From Callaeas wilsoni (taxonomy: Eukaryota; Chordata; Aves; Passeriformes; Callaeidae): 64,000 bases of DNA. The notes under the pieces were generated by a model, which was not told the DNA's origin, made no database searches, and was given only the letters and a program-made list of their open reading frames with translations. Positions within the stretch are counted from its first letter, which is position 1; each line of letters starts with the position of its first letter. Below, in pieces: positions 28,050-41,728 of this stretch. The stretch covers positions 124,001-188,000 of the forward strand of contig VWPU01013448.1 in NCBI GenBank assembly GCA_013398955.1, in the 5' to 3' direction. The position numbers and the translations under genes were made by a program.

Positions 28050-28256
28050 CCGTTTCAGATGAATTCGGGAACAAGGGGCTGCGTTCTTTTATTCTTGGTG
28101 CAGAGATTGGAATTGATCCCAGCAGACGCAAGGGAGCAGATTGGAGTATCACAGCTCAATGTGGTTAACTGGGATAGCGCCCGGCTCCTGCGCTCCTTAA
28201 CCGTGCGCATGCAGGTTACGGATGTTATTGATGGCGAGGGTCGGGGGAGGCTGCGG
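28050..28256. promoter_or_regulatory. Compact CpG cluster with NRF1-like site (candidate regulatory element)
   Basis: About 14 CpG dinucleotides occur in roughly 205 bp, against very few in the surrounding A/T-rich intron. The block contains TAGCGCCCGG, TGCGCTCC and TGCGCATGCA; the last (28204-28213) covers most of the TGCGCATGCGCA site of NRF1. This makes an enhancer, an alternative promoter or an unmethylated element possible. No TATA box or confident first exon was identified, and it is too short for a classical CpG island. An insertion of other origin is also possible. Function is inference only. Confidence 0.35.
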
Positions 28257-31200
28257 GGAGCTTGTGTTGCATCATGCTATTTGGTAATTTTTAAGGGACA
28301 AGAGCTATGAACTCTCGTAGCATCTGGGACAGGTACAGTTTAAACCTGACAAATGGAGATTTATGTTTGTGTGAGCTGGCAAAGCCCTTCGGGTAGAAAT
28401 AATAAATGAAAATTTGATAGGATGGGGTTTTTTATCAGAGGTCAAATATTGTGCTGTAGAAAAAGGGGAAAAAAAAAGATTTAATTATTACCTTTTCATC
28501 AGAATGCACTGATGATAGGTTTTCAGTTGTAGATCTGTGCTGCAGGATAATGAATAATGTTTAGAAGTCTTTTCTTGAGGCATCATTTTAAAATAAAGGT
28601 AGAGATGGTTTACCTGAAGTGATTAAAAAATGCAGTGTAGGTGGAACAATACAGGAGTAATTACTGAATAAGTTTTATGGCATCTTTTTGTTCTTTCATG
28701 TGGACAAAACCAGTATATAAATATGCTAAGATTTAAGATGAGACAATATGATACATTAACAAAGAACTGGGGAAAAATATTTTTTCCTATATTGAAATTT
28801 CACATAGAGTGCTAATTACTCATTAGCTTTTGGAAGACCTTGCTGAATTACGTTGAAGACGTCTATGTATAAAAAAAGAAAAGATGAATCTTTGTAATGT
28901 TTTAAAAATAAGAGTGACTAGAAAGTGCTGTATTTTGCAAATATTACTTAGCATGTGGGATTTTCTTCCTGGAGAAGTACGTTTTTACAAATATTTTGTA
29001 TAGATCCAGTTAGGGTGCAAAGCTGTGATTGACTCAGCCTATTGTTTCATGGTCACTACACTGAAACAGAATGGGAGCTGTGGAAGTAGGGTAGTTGTGG
29101 GTTTAAGACAAATGGCTGTAGTTAGATATTTCTATGATTCTTTACTGCTCTCTTCCATCAAATTTAGGAAATAATATTATAAAAATCAGTGTTTAAAATT
29201 GCAACACAGATACCACCTATTGGCTATTATATTCCTAATATATCAAACATGCAGGATGACTTTAGGTAGTATAAGTTGATATTGTCTCAGTATACCTCAT
29301 TGCAACTTCCTTGCTGTACAGTGCCTCAGGTCTGACAAAGGTATTATTCCAGAATATTAACAACTTAATTACTCCTCATATATTTCTACAGGATGAATTT
29401 GCTGCTTGTGAAGTTTTTTTTTTTTTCAGCTATTGCTTTGCAATAGTGTAGAGGCTTAGTATTTATTTTTCTTCATGATGCCAACTAAGTATTTGTGCTT
29501 TTTCTTTGAGAGTGTTTATATCTGTTTTGCTCTCATTTTATCCATTCCCTGTGTATTTATTGTATGTACCCTCTATTGATCCGGCTTTTCAAGATTTTTT
29601 CTCCATGTTTTGAAATGAAAAATTAATATGACGAGATCTTTTCTATGCTAACATTTGATTTTCCTTTATAAATTTTCATTTGCTTAGATTATTTCAATAT
29701 ACTAGCATGACTGCTTATAAACAGGACATATTAGACAGTTAAGATGTTATGAGTCTGCCTGGGGAAAGATATTGTTTCCATTGCAACAGGTATGGTAGTA
29801 TTTTCTGCTTTCTTTTCAGGAGTCTGTTACTCCCAGTCTCACCATACAGTTTATTTTGCTTTCACTGCCACATATTTGGATTTTCTGTACTGTATAAAAA
29901 TCACTTTACTGTGACATATGGTTTCTGAGATGACAGATTTTCTTGTGTCCTTCAAGGTACTGATAGACAGTCCCTGAGGAGGTGATCTTGCTTTGGGGCC
30001 ATGCAGCACTGTTAACCAAACACGAGTAAGCACTGGGACCAGTTTCTTTTCCTCTGGAGTGGTGCAGTGTATCACACTGGCAAATACTATCTGGCTGGTG
30101 TCTGGAGGAAACACTGCCCCCGTCTTTCCTTTGGCAGGTTACTGCTGGGAACAAACTTGCAGAAGGAAGAGGGAAAGGAGCTGACAGCATTAGCATGTCA
30201 GATGTGAAACTTCAGCATTCCTGGTTCGAGGGTGATCCTGAAAAACGGCAGCTCGAGTCTGTGGTGGGAAGTGACCAAATTCCAGTCAGGACTAAAATCC
30301 AGTTTAGCTCTATTGCAGGCAGACTGGAGCAAGCTCTGCTCCTGGGTGGAATGATACATTCTTGTGGTAGAGATGGATTGGACTCAGACTGCTAAATGCA
30401 TTTTTGCTAGTGACCTTTTCAAATTTGTCGCCAGTATAATAAATGTTGCCAAGATGACTTAAGAAAGGTTCGCAGCAATATTCCACTTTATTTTTTACAG
30501 CAGATGTTTCTTCAGTTACTCTGTATCACAATTTACAGAACTCTTATGTTCTGCAAATCAAGATTCATAGCAAACTGTTTCAGTGCTTTAAGTCCTGCAA
30601 TAAACAACACCAGGCAGAACAGAACCAGAGGGAAGGTAAGCAGACGTCTGCATTCATCCCTCTCTGTGATAAGGTTTACTTCATAGTGATCTTCACATTT
30701 CAGCAAGTTCATTCACCAAGGCTACAAGCTAACTTCCTAGCATCCTCAACTTGATTACTTCAAATACAGGGAACATTAAGTATCAGTTTCCAAACACAGA
30801 AGATAGGCTAGAATTGCCATCTGTTTCTTAATTTAGAAATCTGTGTATGTTTGTATAACCTAGTATCACTTCTTCTACTGTGTCCTTTAAAGAATCATGT
30901 TTTAAAAACACTTAGTGTTGCTGTATGCTTCAGTTCTGAGGTATGCATTTTAAAAGAGTGATTTTAGAGGATAAGGGCTCAAAATGTTGAGTTCAAAATC
31001 TTCATGGTGCTTAACTGAATAGCCAGATATTGAAACTTGACAAATTATTACATAATTTCTCCAGATCTTTGTTTTATCATCTTGAAACTCTGATGTTTTC
31101 CATTAAAATACAGCATTTTAGTCATACTTGAGTGCTACTCCATTAAAATTCACAGCACAGGTCCCACGTGTTGACCATAATAAAATTAAAAACAGCAGTT

Positions 31201-34200
31201 AAGACTAGAGGTAGGCTGTAGAGGGTACACTAAAGCCTTGGTTAAAGCTGGGCTGATTACCACAAAATCAGATTGGGGTGGAGTCTATATCTGATGGGGC
31301 TAATGAGTTATGGTTCACCTTTGGACACTTTGGTCGACATTAGATGGTCTGATCCAATCATGGGATTGCGAAATGTGCTGAGGGCAGACCACAGGGCTGC
31401 AGTGTTTTGTATTCCATGCTCAGGCAGACAACACTGAATTGCGTTGTCATAATCCCAATTTCCATCACCCACATGGATTCTAAACTCTGCCTGTCATTCC
31501 CATCTGCACTTTCTGATGTCTAGCTCATGTGAATTTTGGCTACCTCTAAACTGAGCTTGGACAATTGGTACTCAAAGAGAAATTGGATTATAAGAACAAA
31601 TTTAGTTCTGAGTAATCTGACTCCTTCGTTCCTGTTATTTTGTGATACCATGTGCAAGAGTTCAGATACTTGTCTCTGTGTCTCATTTAGCAACAAAGTA
31701 AGGTGTAAGACCTACAGACTTCATTGCTTCCAGGTTCAGCTGCTTATTGAGATGTTTTTAAAAGCCATGGCTATAGCTGTTCAATTTAGAATGCACTGCA
31801 GCAATTGTGTATGGCTCCTGCTGACAGATGTGAAGGGTGTTCTCACATATGCTGTACACACTGTTCATTCTAACTTGAGGGTAAGAGAAGGCTAACCCTA
31901 GTGCAGTTCTTTTACTTTTTTCCCTTTACTTTTAATTTTCTAGGAATGAAGCCTTTAGCCATCGTTAGGGAATAGCTCCTAAAAACCTTGCAAGCATACC
32001 TCTTCCAAAGAAAATAAATCATTAATAACAAATACAGAAAAGGAGCAGTTATATTACAAAATTAATCTACCAGGCTTACAGAGAAAACAAATTTGAAGGA
32101 GCCACCTGCTGTGGAGATGAGGCAGTAATCTCAACAGCAGGAAATAAAGGGAGAGAGGGAGAAAATACAAAAGCATAGACATTAAAAAAGTAATTAAAAC
32201 ACTTATCTCCATCGACATACATATCAAACAAAAAAAAATCAACCACCTAGAAAACATACTCTATTGAACGTCACAACAGGAAGCAACAAAGCTGTCCCCA
32301 TAAAAAAAAAATCTCCAGCAAAATGAGAGAGAATCTTTACAAATATGAGCCTCAAAAGTATATACTGAAGTGGTAATCACTAATAGACTGACCTTGAGAA
32401 AAGCTGAGCAACTGCAGAGTATTTGCAACTTTTCTGAAAGACTAGATGCCCAGTATCAAAACCTTTAAAAATGTAGAGAAAGTTACTCTCTAGGTACCAA
32501 TGGTTGTCTGTTCCATGGATGGTGAGTGTCACAGCATGAGTTATAGTGGTGTGTTGAGTACAATCAGCTGTGGGGCACAGCTTAAGGACCACATTTGGAT
32601 TATGTATTTCAATCTGGTTCATTTCTAAATTGTGCAGTATTGATCGATGGACAGCAATGTTAGCAGTATGGATAGGAGTCAGTGTGGCTTCTTAGAAACA
32701 GGTAGAGCATATCCCACTGCATACAAGTAGTTTCTCTCATGTCTAGGTAAAACTATACATTTGACAGTTATGAAAGTTTACAGTTTCAGAGTTATCATTC
32801 AAGAAAATAACGTACTTAAAACTCACGGTCCAATTTATACATACCATGGATTGTGTGACATTAAATAAAACTGCTTTAAATACATAGATTTTGATCTCCA
32901 GTTCCCCAGCTCACAAACGAGACTTGTTCAAGAAGATCAAAGCATCCAGAAATATTAAAGCAGTGCTTCTGTGCTTGGATTTTACAGTGTGCCACGTATC
33001 TTTGTAGTCACAGTCCAGCCATATGGTACCTGTAGCTGCAAGTCTCTGGGCAAGTGTGAAATGTCATCAGATGTGCTACATCTGAAATATTTTTCTGTGG
33101 GCACACAAGGAGCAAGTTGGAACACTCAGTGTGTAAAAAGGCAGGGACATGGGACAAAGTGGTGCTTTTCTGTTAGTTCAAAAGGACCCTTCCAGAGGAC
33201 AAATGGTGGATTTAGAATTTACCTTCAGAGGACAATTACCTTAGCTCTGTATCTACTTTAGCGTATCCTTTTAAGAAAATTAAAACAAAAAAATATAAAC
33301 AAACTTTGTTAACAGAAATAAATTATCAGACAATGTCACTTCCTCTCTAAAATTCCCATCAGTCTCTGGCCATCAGCCTTCCATGGCTCCTTTCCCCAGG
33401 ACACGTGAAGGTGCACAGCCTTCTCCTGGGCAGAGGTGCAGAACTGCTGGTGCAGAATCTGGGCTGCCTCCTTGGCGGGCTGTGCTCAAGTTTCTTATGC
33501 TGGGTACCAGGCTGGGGCTCAGCGTGTCGGGGCTCGGCCTCTCGGGTACTATTTCAGAAGACTTGCATTGCCACCAAGCAGATATGCAGATAATCAGTCC
33601 TGTGTTTCTTCTCTCTTGTATGGGATCCATGGATTTTTCTCCTCATGCTCAGTAATATCTGACAGTTAAAGGCTTTCCACCCAATCCTAGGATTTCGTGT
33701 AATTAAGGCTCTGAAGGACAGAAGATGAATTTTCCTTGTAAATGTGATTTTAAAAAATCTGATTTAACTCTGAAACAGAAGCATGGATATGGTAAAAAGG
33801 TGGAAGATGTCCTTGCCCTCTAACTCTCTAGCTCCAAATGTGTATGGCAAGAGAACATTAAAAAAAATTCCATAAATTGGTGATTGGGGTTTCATGATCG
33901 GCTCCCTTGTTTTAGAAGTTAGAAAAAGGAATGTGCGTAGCCAGTCAATCACATTTTATTTGTTTCTTTTTGATTAAATTTGGATAAATTTATGAATGCA
34001 ATGTCATTTCAAACCAAATTTGAAACATTCAACATAAAACATGTACAAAGTAAGCGTCTTCACTTTTAAAAAGTAGCTCTTGGTGTTTTCAAACACAGAT
34101 TGCATTCACCAGCAAAATTCAATATTATCACAATTAAAAATGAAGGCAACAAACCTTTTCAGTGTTTGATGTGAAGAAAATGAGAAAAAAATAATGCTCT

Positions 34201-37200
34201 AGTTAGTTTTGTCCCTGTAGGCTCCTGTATATTTACCCTTCACCTTCAGCTCCATTTTATTTTTTTGTCTGGAGATGCGTTTTCGGTCAGCTGCCAGTGA
34301 AAACTACATTTGACCCTTATCAAGGATGAGGGCTTATTTTGTACATCAGTTATTAAGACTGCTTGAGAAGTTCATTTGAAACTGCAAATTTGGCCAACCG
34401 TGTCAGATTTAACTAATCCAAACAGTAAGATCAGGCTCAGAAGCATAGCTGTTTCTGGGGAGAGGGGATTTGATCGAAATAGGAGATGGATATGCAGTGC
34501 CTGTGCTTGCTTTAGTTTCCCTTTCCAGATCAGGCTCGCAGTTACAGTAGTAGCAGACTTAGCTGATTGATGTGTTGACATGTCTGGATTTATTTGGTGC
34601 AGCAGCCGAGTGGACTTGGTGCCCTGCTCTGCAGGCCAACCCCTTACACTGTCTATGCATCACTCTGGTACACTGCCTTGTATATCTGACAAATTTAATC
34701 ATTTATCAATTTGTATCTCAACTGGACTAGGGCATTGTATCTAAATTTTCTTTAAAAGGAAACAATAGACTTGACACTGTTCATGAAGAAAATTGATACG
34801 CATCATTACTGTGACAACGGAGAGTACAAGATCTTGATAGGAGGCAGATGATGTTTTTTCTAATACATATGTGCACGTATATATTTATATGTATCTAGAA
34901 ATGGGAAGTTAAAGTCTGTGTCTTCCAAAGCCACCATTGTAGTGGTTAATGACTTTGGCAAGTGTATGGTGTGTCATACATGGGAGAGACTTTGCTGCTG
35001 GGCTGTCGCACACCGGAGAAGGAGTTGTGGGGCTCAAATGAAGGGAAGAAGCAAAGAGAGTAATGATGTCTACTGAGAGACAGCTGGAGCATCTGGAGAT
35101 GGAAGGCAGAGCACAGCAAACCAGAGGGTCAGGAATCAAGATGAATTGCTTTCTTTGCTGCACCTGACCCAGATTGGGACTGTCTAGGTTAGATTTTGCG
35201 AAGCTGAACTAGATCTGTCACACAAGCTGTTATTTTCACAATGTTTCTACTTTCTCTATTCTTAGTAAATGCAGTCTTCCACAGCCCAGGAGGCTTCATT
35301 GCGTGGTTTGGATATGAGTTGCTTCAGAAGCTTGTTCCCTGGCATCAGTGAGTAAAGGAGCTGGGGCTTCAGGAAGCCCAGGGCTTTGGCTGCAGCAGAT
35401 GAGGGCTGAGCATAGCCCTCTGCCTGTGGGAGGGTGTGCAGAGGCCATCCAAACACCACCGGCGCAGCTGCCTTTCTAAGCTGCCTCCCCTTGCTTGCCC
35501 TTCAAAAGGCTTGTTCTTCAGTGCAGGGTTCTTCAGCTAGGTTTTGATACAGGTTATTTAAAGACAGGAGATGTGGAATAGTGATAGATTGTTTCAGAAC
35601 ATGAAATACCAAATAATAAATAAAAAAATCTTTTTAGATGGCTTGCAAGCGGATTTGGAGAACAGAGAACTGACTTACTTGGCTTCAGCCTAAAAGCTAG
35701 GGAAAAGACCTTGTATTTTTCTAAGCATTTTTTCTCGGGTGGCTCTTGGCTATTTCGTACTAGTGTGTGAATTCTCTTTTTCTGAAGAATCTCTCTGATT
35801 TATCTTCAAAGTGTATTTCTCTTGGTTCATTATTTTGAGTTAAATTGTGTCTTTCATAGGTGACTGGGTTTTTTAAAATTTTATTTCTTCTCTAAAACCA
35901 TTTGCTCAAAACTGCGTTTTTCCTCTACAGCTATTTTTTCGTTAAATATTCTCTCTCCCAAGAGGCTGTTGGCTATTTATCAATATTTGATCTCTCTGTA
36001 AAGCATACTTCTGTGGGGTGGATGTTTATTATGAAATGGTGTCTCTAAAGTGAATCTTATCTGTTCTTGATCTCTTTCTCGGTCTGCCTCGGTCTGCTTC
36101 TTTCTTAGCTTGCCTAGTGGCTTTAAGAAGTACTCAATCTCTCTATTTTAACAAAAGTAAATGCAGTCATTACAATAGCAAATACTAAACAGCAAAAGGA
36201 GATGCATCAGAATTGAGTACAATAGAAGCTCCAGCAGGTGCTTAGCAAAGAGCTTCAATCTGTGCTAAGCGTTTATAAGTATAAAAGAAGAAGTCCCCTG
36301 CATTTCCTTCAAATGTAAATACCACAAAACTGTTTTTCAGGGCGTTTTCAGCAAAATGAAAATAGTAAAATAAATAGCAGATAATGCCACGTATATTGAC
36401 TACCTCTTTGGCAGTTGTTTGGTCATATCAGCGAGGCTAAACATCCAATGCATTCTTAGTCCAACTCCTTTGATTTCAGTGACACTGAACGAGTGATGAA
36501 CCTAGACAAAGAACACTGCAACACTTCCTTTATTGTACACTTTATGCAGCCTATGGGAGCTAAATTACTGGTGCTGTTAGAGACCAAATAGTTTTCATTA
36601 GGGGATGATAAAAGCAGCAAAAAATAAGTGGGAAAAAATATTTTGAGGATTTCTCTTTGGGTTTGAATGGAGATACATATTAGGTGGAAAGGAAATTATC
36701 TTTAATGCAGGCTGCACATCTCACTAATGACAAGAGTGTTTCTCCCAAGAGTAAACTGAGGCCTCTGAGTTGGTTTATGGATATCTCAATAGAAATGGTT
36801 GCATTACGCTGTCCTCTGCCTGCAGGCAGTCACTGAGGGCTTTCTCTGAGGTACTCTTCTTGCCATAGATGATTTTACAATACATACATAGAGGAAAATC
36901 TATGCCCTTTTAAAAATAGTTTCTTTAATGCATTTTACATATTGTACTGTCAATAGTACTAAGTATTTCTGGCAGCCTCTTAAGATATCCATTATTCATT
37001 ATTCATTAGCTGAAATTCCAGTCTACCCAGAAAGTGCAGCATCAAAGGTCTTGAAGTTCAGGATGTGCTAGTATTTTTTAACCTTATTTTTCTCAATATC
37101 CAACTATAGATCAGTGCTGGTTTGAAAGTCAGGTGTTCAGCAACTGAGTCATGATTTTTCTTTATAGATAGAGATCAAATTTCAGGGGTTTTATATTTGC

Positions 37201-38462
37201 TTTCTGGCTTGTAAGCATTTTGAATTCACTGAGAGTATATTTTGTTTTGCTTCATTGAAAATATTAAATCTAAACATGTATTTTATTTTTCTAGTATTAT
37301 AGTAACTTCATTCGGAGTTCTAGAGGTTTAAAAAACTTCCTTCATATAGTTAACTCATGAAAAAGTACTAAGTTTTCTCATTACATGGTTCTGGTCGTGT
37401 GCTGTAAGGAGACAGATTTTTGCTGCTTAATTAATATAAAAAGACACCAAACCTTCCCTATTTGGAAAAGTGCTCCTCAGCATGCAATCCTGCATTATTG
37501 TAGATGCTAACATTGTGTTATTAGGGTTTTCCAGACCAGTATGTCTCAAAGAGGAGAAATATTAGTCTGCTGCCAGCCATGCCTGAGAATACAGATTGCT
37601 TTGTATGCTCCAGTTCTTCCTGCTTGCTCTGAGGATTCCTCAGTTCTAGTGTGTTTTCTTAGAAAAATTGTTGACATTTACTCCTATTCAGTATGTAATT
37701 ATTAATTAGCGTACTTTTGACAATATTATGGGGTTTTAGATGTAAATATGAAAGTTGAGACTGTTGAAAATGCCCTGATTGCATTTGCATGAATAAAATG
37801 GCTTAACTGGTGTGTCAGCTGGGCTGGCTTTTTGTGCTGTCCAACCATTCACACGAAAATGAGAAGACATTCTTTGGTAATTGGAAGATGCTTTTTGCTG
37901 CTCTATTTTAACTGAAAGGTATTTGTTGCGATTAATAGTTGTGAAGTAAATTGTTGTCTGTATCCTATGGTTTCTGTCTAAATGTGTGCTTTTAATAACT
38001 AGAAATAAATGTCAGCCGATCAGGACTTCAAGGTTTTGAGAAAATAATCAAGAGTGGCAAAAAAGAAGATGGCATGCAAATACATATCAGATCTACAGCA
38101 CTGCCATTTGTCCTCCTCCCCTCATCAGTTAATCTCTTCGGTACTGCCTCATTTGTATTATTTGCTTTTGCACTCTGCTCTCTCTAATCCCTTCCCCTGC
38201 ATTTGTTTTGTTATGAGTTACACGAGTACACACATTGTCAGGGAACCTGATTTTCAAGTGCCTGTACTATGAAACGATCACCAGTTACATAAGCTGCAGA
38301 CTACAAATGTGATCATTTGCAATATTCTTTTGGAAACATCCCAGGGTTTGTGAAAGTGCTTATATTGATGATGTTTTTGAGAATATGTGTGTAATTCAAA
38401 GTATATGTTGGGCGTTAAAATTTCCTGTGTAATTCTGATGTGCCATAAAATATCTGTTTCAG

Positions 38463-38570
38463 GTTTGCCAGAACCAAACAGAGACGGTATATTCCAAGGA
38501 CTGAGAATGAATCAAGGATTCTACACCTCTAAAGACTTCTTACCTTTGGTAGCAATGGCAAGTAAACCAG
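38463..38570 (+). CDS. DPYD: DPYD exon 9: junction of FAD and NADPH domains
   Basis: The 108-nt exon completes Gly284, encodes residues 285-319 and supplies the first base of Gly320 (phase 1 in and out). It follows CTGTTTCAG and precedes GTGTGT, a rather weak donor. The product reads [18 protein letters not shown] and continues into the conserved [12 protein letters not shown]. It corresponds to the chain crossing from FAD domain II into NADPH domain III at about residue 287. Compared with human, changes are confined to a few surface-type positions (for example 290, 292, 298-300, 315-316 and 319). Length and phases equal human exon 9 (c.851-958). Confidence 0.97.
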
Positions 38571-41558
38571 GTGTGTGTTACTGTGTTCTTGTTGTAGTCA
38601 CATCCAATAAGTCATTAGCAGTTATTAATTGATCCAACTGTCTGCCTACACAGCAGCACATCCAGTTACAAAGTACCTTCCACTGACTATGTCTGGGACA
38701 GGGTTTTCTCTTGGTGAGCGGCAACCTCACGAGCATGGTCAGGAAAGTTAGTCCCAGAGATTATAAACTAAATAAACATACAGAAATCTAAACACAGGGC
38801 AAATAATTTCCCCTAAAAAGTTATATTTGTTATTTTGAATTATAGTCAAAAGATGACATAAGCTTCTCCTTCGTATGAAGTATCTTGATGAAAATAGCAT
38901 ACATAGATGGTTTGAAAAAATCTGATATTAAAGAAGGTGTTTCTGACTTACATAAGCAGCTGATTTGTAGATTGTTGATAAATTCTTTTACTTGCTCCCA
39001 AGTCACGGGCTGCAGGTTTTACAGACACATTTAAATCAGCACTAGCTCCTTACCCAATAAACTTACAGTCTAAGACTCAGGACAACAGGAGCATGGCAGG
39101 AGTTAATAAGAAAGTGCTCAGTTCATAGGCACCAAGTGCAGTCTTGTTTTGTGGCTTTACATCTTTCTTTGAGCACAGAGATGGCTGCCTTTGCTCCCCA
39201 AGGAGTATAGATGCTTTCAGTGTCCCTGAATATGAACTCATAAGTCCCAAATATGTGATTTCTGTGCCACATTTCTTCATGGTCTAGATTTCCCAGATGA
39301 AAAAAAAATTAATGTACAGTTTTTCTTTTCACTTAGGACAGAATATGGTATTTTACATATGACTTAATATAACTTGTTTTATCTACAAACTGATTTTCAT
39401 TTGAGCATTCAGAAATTTCTTTAACATCATATAGGGTTGCCTGCTTATTTAGTAGACTTTTCTTAAACACTTTGGAGGAATTTATATTCTGTGGCAGATT
39501 ATTCTGCTTATAAAAGTAAAGTTTATTACCCCATTTTATACAAAATATTTCAGAAGTGAAATTCTGCATCCCATCTGTCCCATCTCTTTGCTGTTTTCAT
39601 CAAATGCTTATTTCTGTCTGTTTTCTTAAGCTCCAAGCAGTCTTAAATGATTTGGGAGAAAAGGGTGAGCTTTTGCGTTTTCTTTTTGAAGACAGAGATG
39701 TTTAAAAATAAAACAGATGGAGAATATGCAGTGCAACACATTCATAGATTAACAAAGGAAAAGTAAATTCTGCAAAACAATCCTCTCTTGAAACAATTTG
39801 ACTAAAAATACTTTGTAGAATTCTGAGAAGATAAGTAGCACTTATGTACTGTAAGTCACCTGCCTGCATGAGGACCTATATACTGTGATCCACATCTTTC
39901 AAAATATTGCCAAGTAGCACTCTTGATTTGCTAGCATGTGTGATGATGTGTGTTTTTTTATATTATGTCTACAGTGGGAAAAAGGATGAACTTGGGAGAA
40001 CTAACCTTTTCTGATTGACAGTAATAGATAGCTCTTTGGTGTTGTCTGTTAATTAACATGGTCTCTTTTACTTAGTTTTGCTAGTGTCTGTGTGTAGCTA
40101 TAGCCACCTTTTGCTCTCTAAGGCATGGAATTTTAAAATGAAATATACACATACTACATCCTACTCTATACTCCTTTTTTCACTATGACAGTTATCTAAA
40201 TAATAGACATAATAGACTTACTCATGGTAAAATACATATTCTGCCTGCTTATTAATTCTGAATGCCACTTGTTAATATACTTTCCTCCAAAAGAGGTTCC
40301 CCTTGCAAATACAAAGCTGTGAATTTACCTTAGGAGTGTGTTCCCAAGAGCAAAGCGGGCTGCTCTGACTGATCCCTTCTAGACTAGGACTCACAGCACT
40401 CTGAGCTGCCAGTGCCCTGCTTCACTTGGGCTTTTTCCACTGCTCCATTTGTATGAAAAATCCTGTTTAATAAATAGTAAATGTGGTAGCACATACAAAG
40501 GGGGGGGCAGTTATAGCATTTGTCATACATTAAGCATTTTTCAAATGGAGAGAGAATAGGTGTATTAGGATGTTGTTTCTCACTCTGCTTATATGTCTAA
40601 ATTAGAAACACTGTTTACTTCAATAATATTTGTGTTCCACAATTACATGTGAAAATCTGCTATAGTAGGATACTTGAGTTAAAGTACAATAGGTAAATGG
40701 CCAGCTTAGTGCCTCCTGACTGGAACTGTCCTGGGCTTGTTGAGAATACAGCTTTGTATTATTTATGTCATTATTATTTTCAAGTTACAACCATTTGCCT
40801 AATCAACAGTTAGTTGTACTTAAACATGTGATAAAGTGAAGCCTCATCCGAGGAACAGACACAGTTCAGTTTTACTTAACTATTTCTTGTTTAATTGAGT
40901 CATCAAGTGCAAGCTGTAGATGATAAACACATAATGTTGTCATTTTCTCCATGTAACTTTTTACAAATGATTTGTAGAAAGCTACTTTAAATTAAACATT
41001 TTCTTCCAGTGGAAGAACTAGGAATTACTGTAACAATATTCTTCATGTTCAGCTGATGAATAGCCTCAGAGAATCATGTCACAGCCAGAACTGTGTCAGT
41101 GCTTTATAGAAATCTGACTGAGGTACAGTATCTCATGTTGGTACACTATTACACAATACTATCAACAACTGGTCATCTTTTGTTTTGTTTTGTTTTTTTT
41201 AACTAGAGGAATAATGAATCTGATGAGAGAGAAACTTAATTTTTGAATAAAAGTATCTCACAATTCTAGTTTCAACCTGACAGGACCCACAATCCTACAA
41301 ACATGTTGTCATTTGAATTCTTTCTCAATAGAAAGATGCAGCTTCTTAGAGTACTGACTATGAAATTATGTATATGAGCATATCTTAAAAGGATGAATAA
41401 AACTGTCTTTCAGTGGAGCAGAATAATTTGATAGTGACACTCCATGCTTGGAAACTGTAAGATGCAATTTTACACTGCTTTGAGTACAAGTACCTTTTGA
41501 GCTGTCATGCAGAAATGGTTTCTCTACTTGAAAATGGGGTTTTCCTTTTATCTTTCAG
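38571..41558 (+). other. DPYD: DPYD intron 9 (2,988 bp)
   Basis: The intron runs from GTGTGT to ATCTTTCAG. It is A/T-rich, with a G run at about 40500-40507 and a GTTTT-repeat plus T-run near 41180-41200. The open frames at 39077-39280 and 39333-39569 on the - strand show no domain and are taken as chance. No transposable element, RNA gene or CpG cluster was recognised. Confidence 0.9.
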
Positions 41559-41728
41559 GGATGTGTGCCTGTCACCGTCCATTGCCATCAATACATGGCA
41601 CTGTGATTGTACTCGGGGCAGGAGACACTGCTTTCGACTGCGCAACATCTGCTCTGCGCTGCGGAGCTCGTCGCGTGTTTGTGGTCTTCAGGAAGGGATT
41701 CACTCATATCAGGGCTGTCCCAGAAGAG
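41559..41728 (+). CDS. DPYD: DPYD exon 10: NADPH-binding Rossmann motif
   Basis: The 170-nt exon completes Gly320 and encodes residues 321-376, starting [10 protein letters not shown] and ending IRAVPEE. It follows TTTCAG and precedes GTAAAG (phase 1 in, 0 out). It carries the heart of the NADPH site: the glycine-rich turn in [14 protein letters not shown] (Gly339-Ala-Gly-Asp-Thr-Ala344), and the basic residues Arg364-Lys365 and Arg371 in VVFRKGF and IRAV. All of these known NADP contacts are unchanged. Asp342, whose replacement is reported among deficient human alleles, is present. Human position 334 (Val) is Thr here and 332 (Arg) is His. The exon is G/C- and CpG-richer than its introns. 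Length and phase equal human exon 10 (c.959-1128). Confidence 0.98.

Larger units (their letters stand above)
829..38462 (+). other. DPYD: DPYD intron 8 (37.6 kb)
   Basis: This is the longest intron in the window. It starts GTAAGA and ends CTGTTTCAG. Most of it is A/T-rich unique sequence with no gene I can support; the open frames of 60-123 codons are scattered on both strands, lack recognisable domains and behave as chance frames. Recognised contents are an AT palindromic patch (2136-2240), a tRNA-Ile-derived SINE (10710-10856), a G10 run (15098-15107), a G/C-richer block with broken frames (about 17450-18680), a MIR relic (21858-22005), a CR1 fragment (23947-24110) and a CpG cluster (28050-28256). 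Other G/C-richer patches at about 8740-8990, 13320-13620, 33370-33560 and 35280-35530 remain unidentified. Some A/T-rich stretches with TAATTA-type sites (about 4030-4130, 5460-5530, 25600-25900) could be conserved non-coding elements, which cannot be tested here. Confidence 0.9.
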
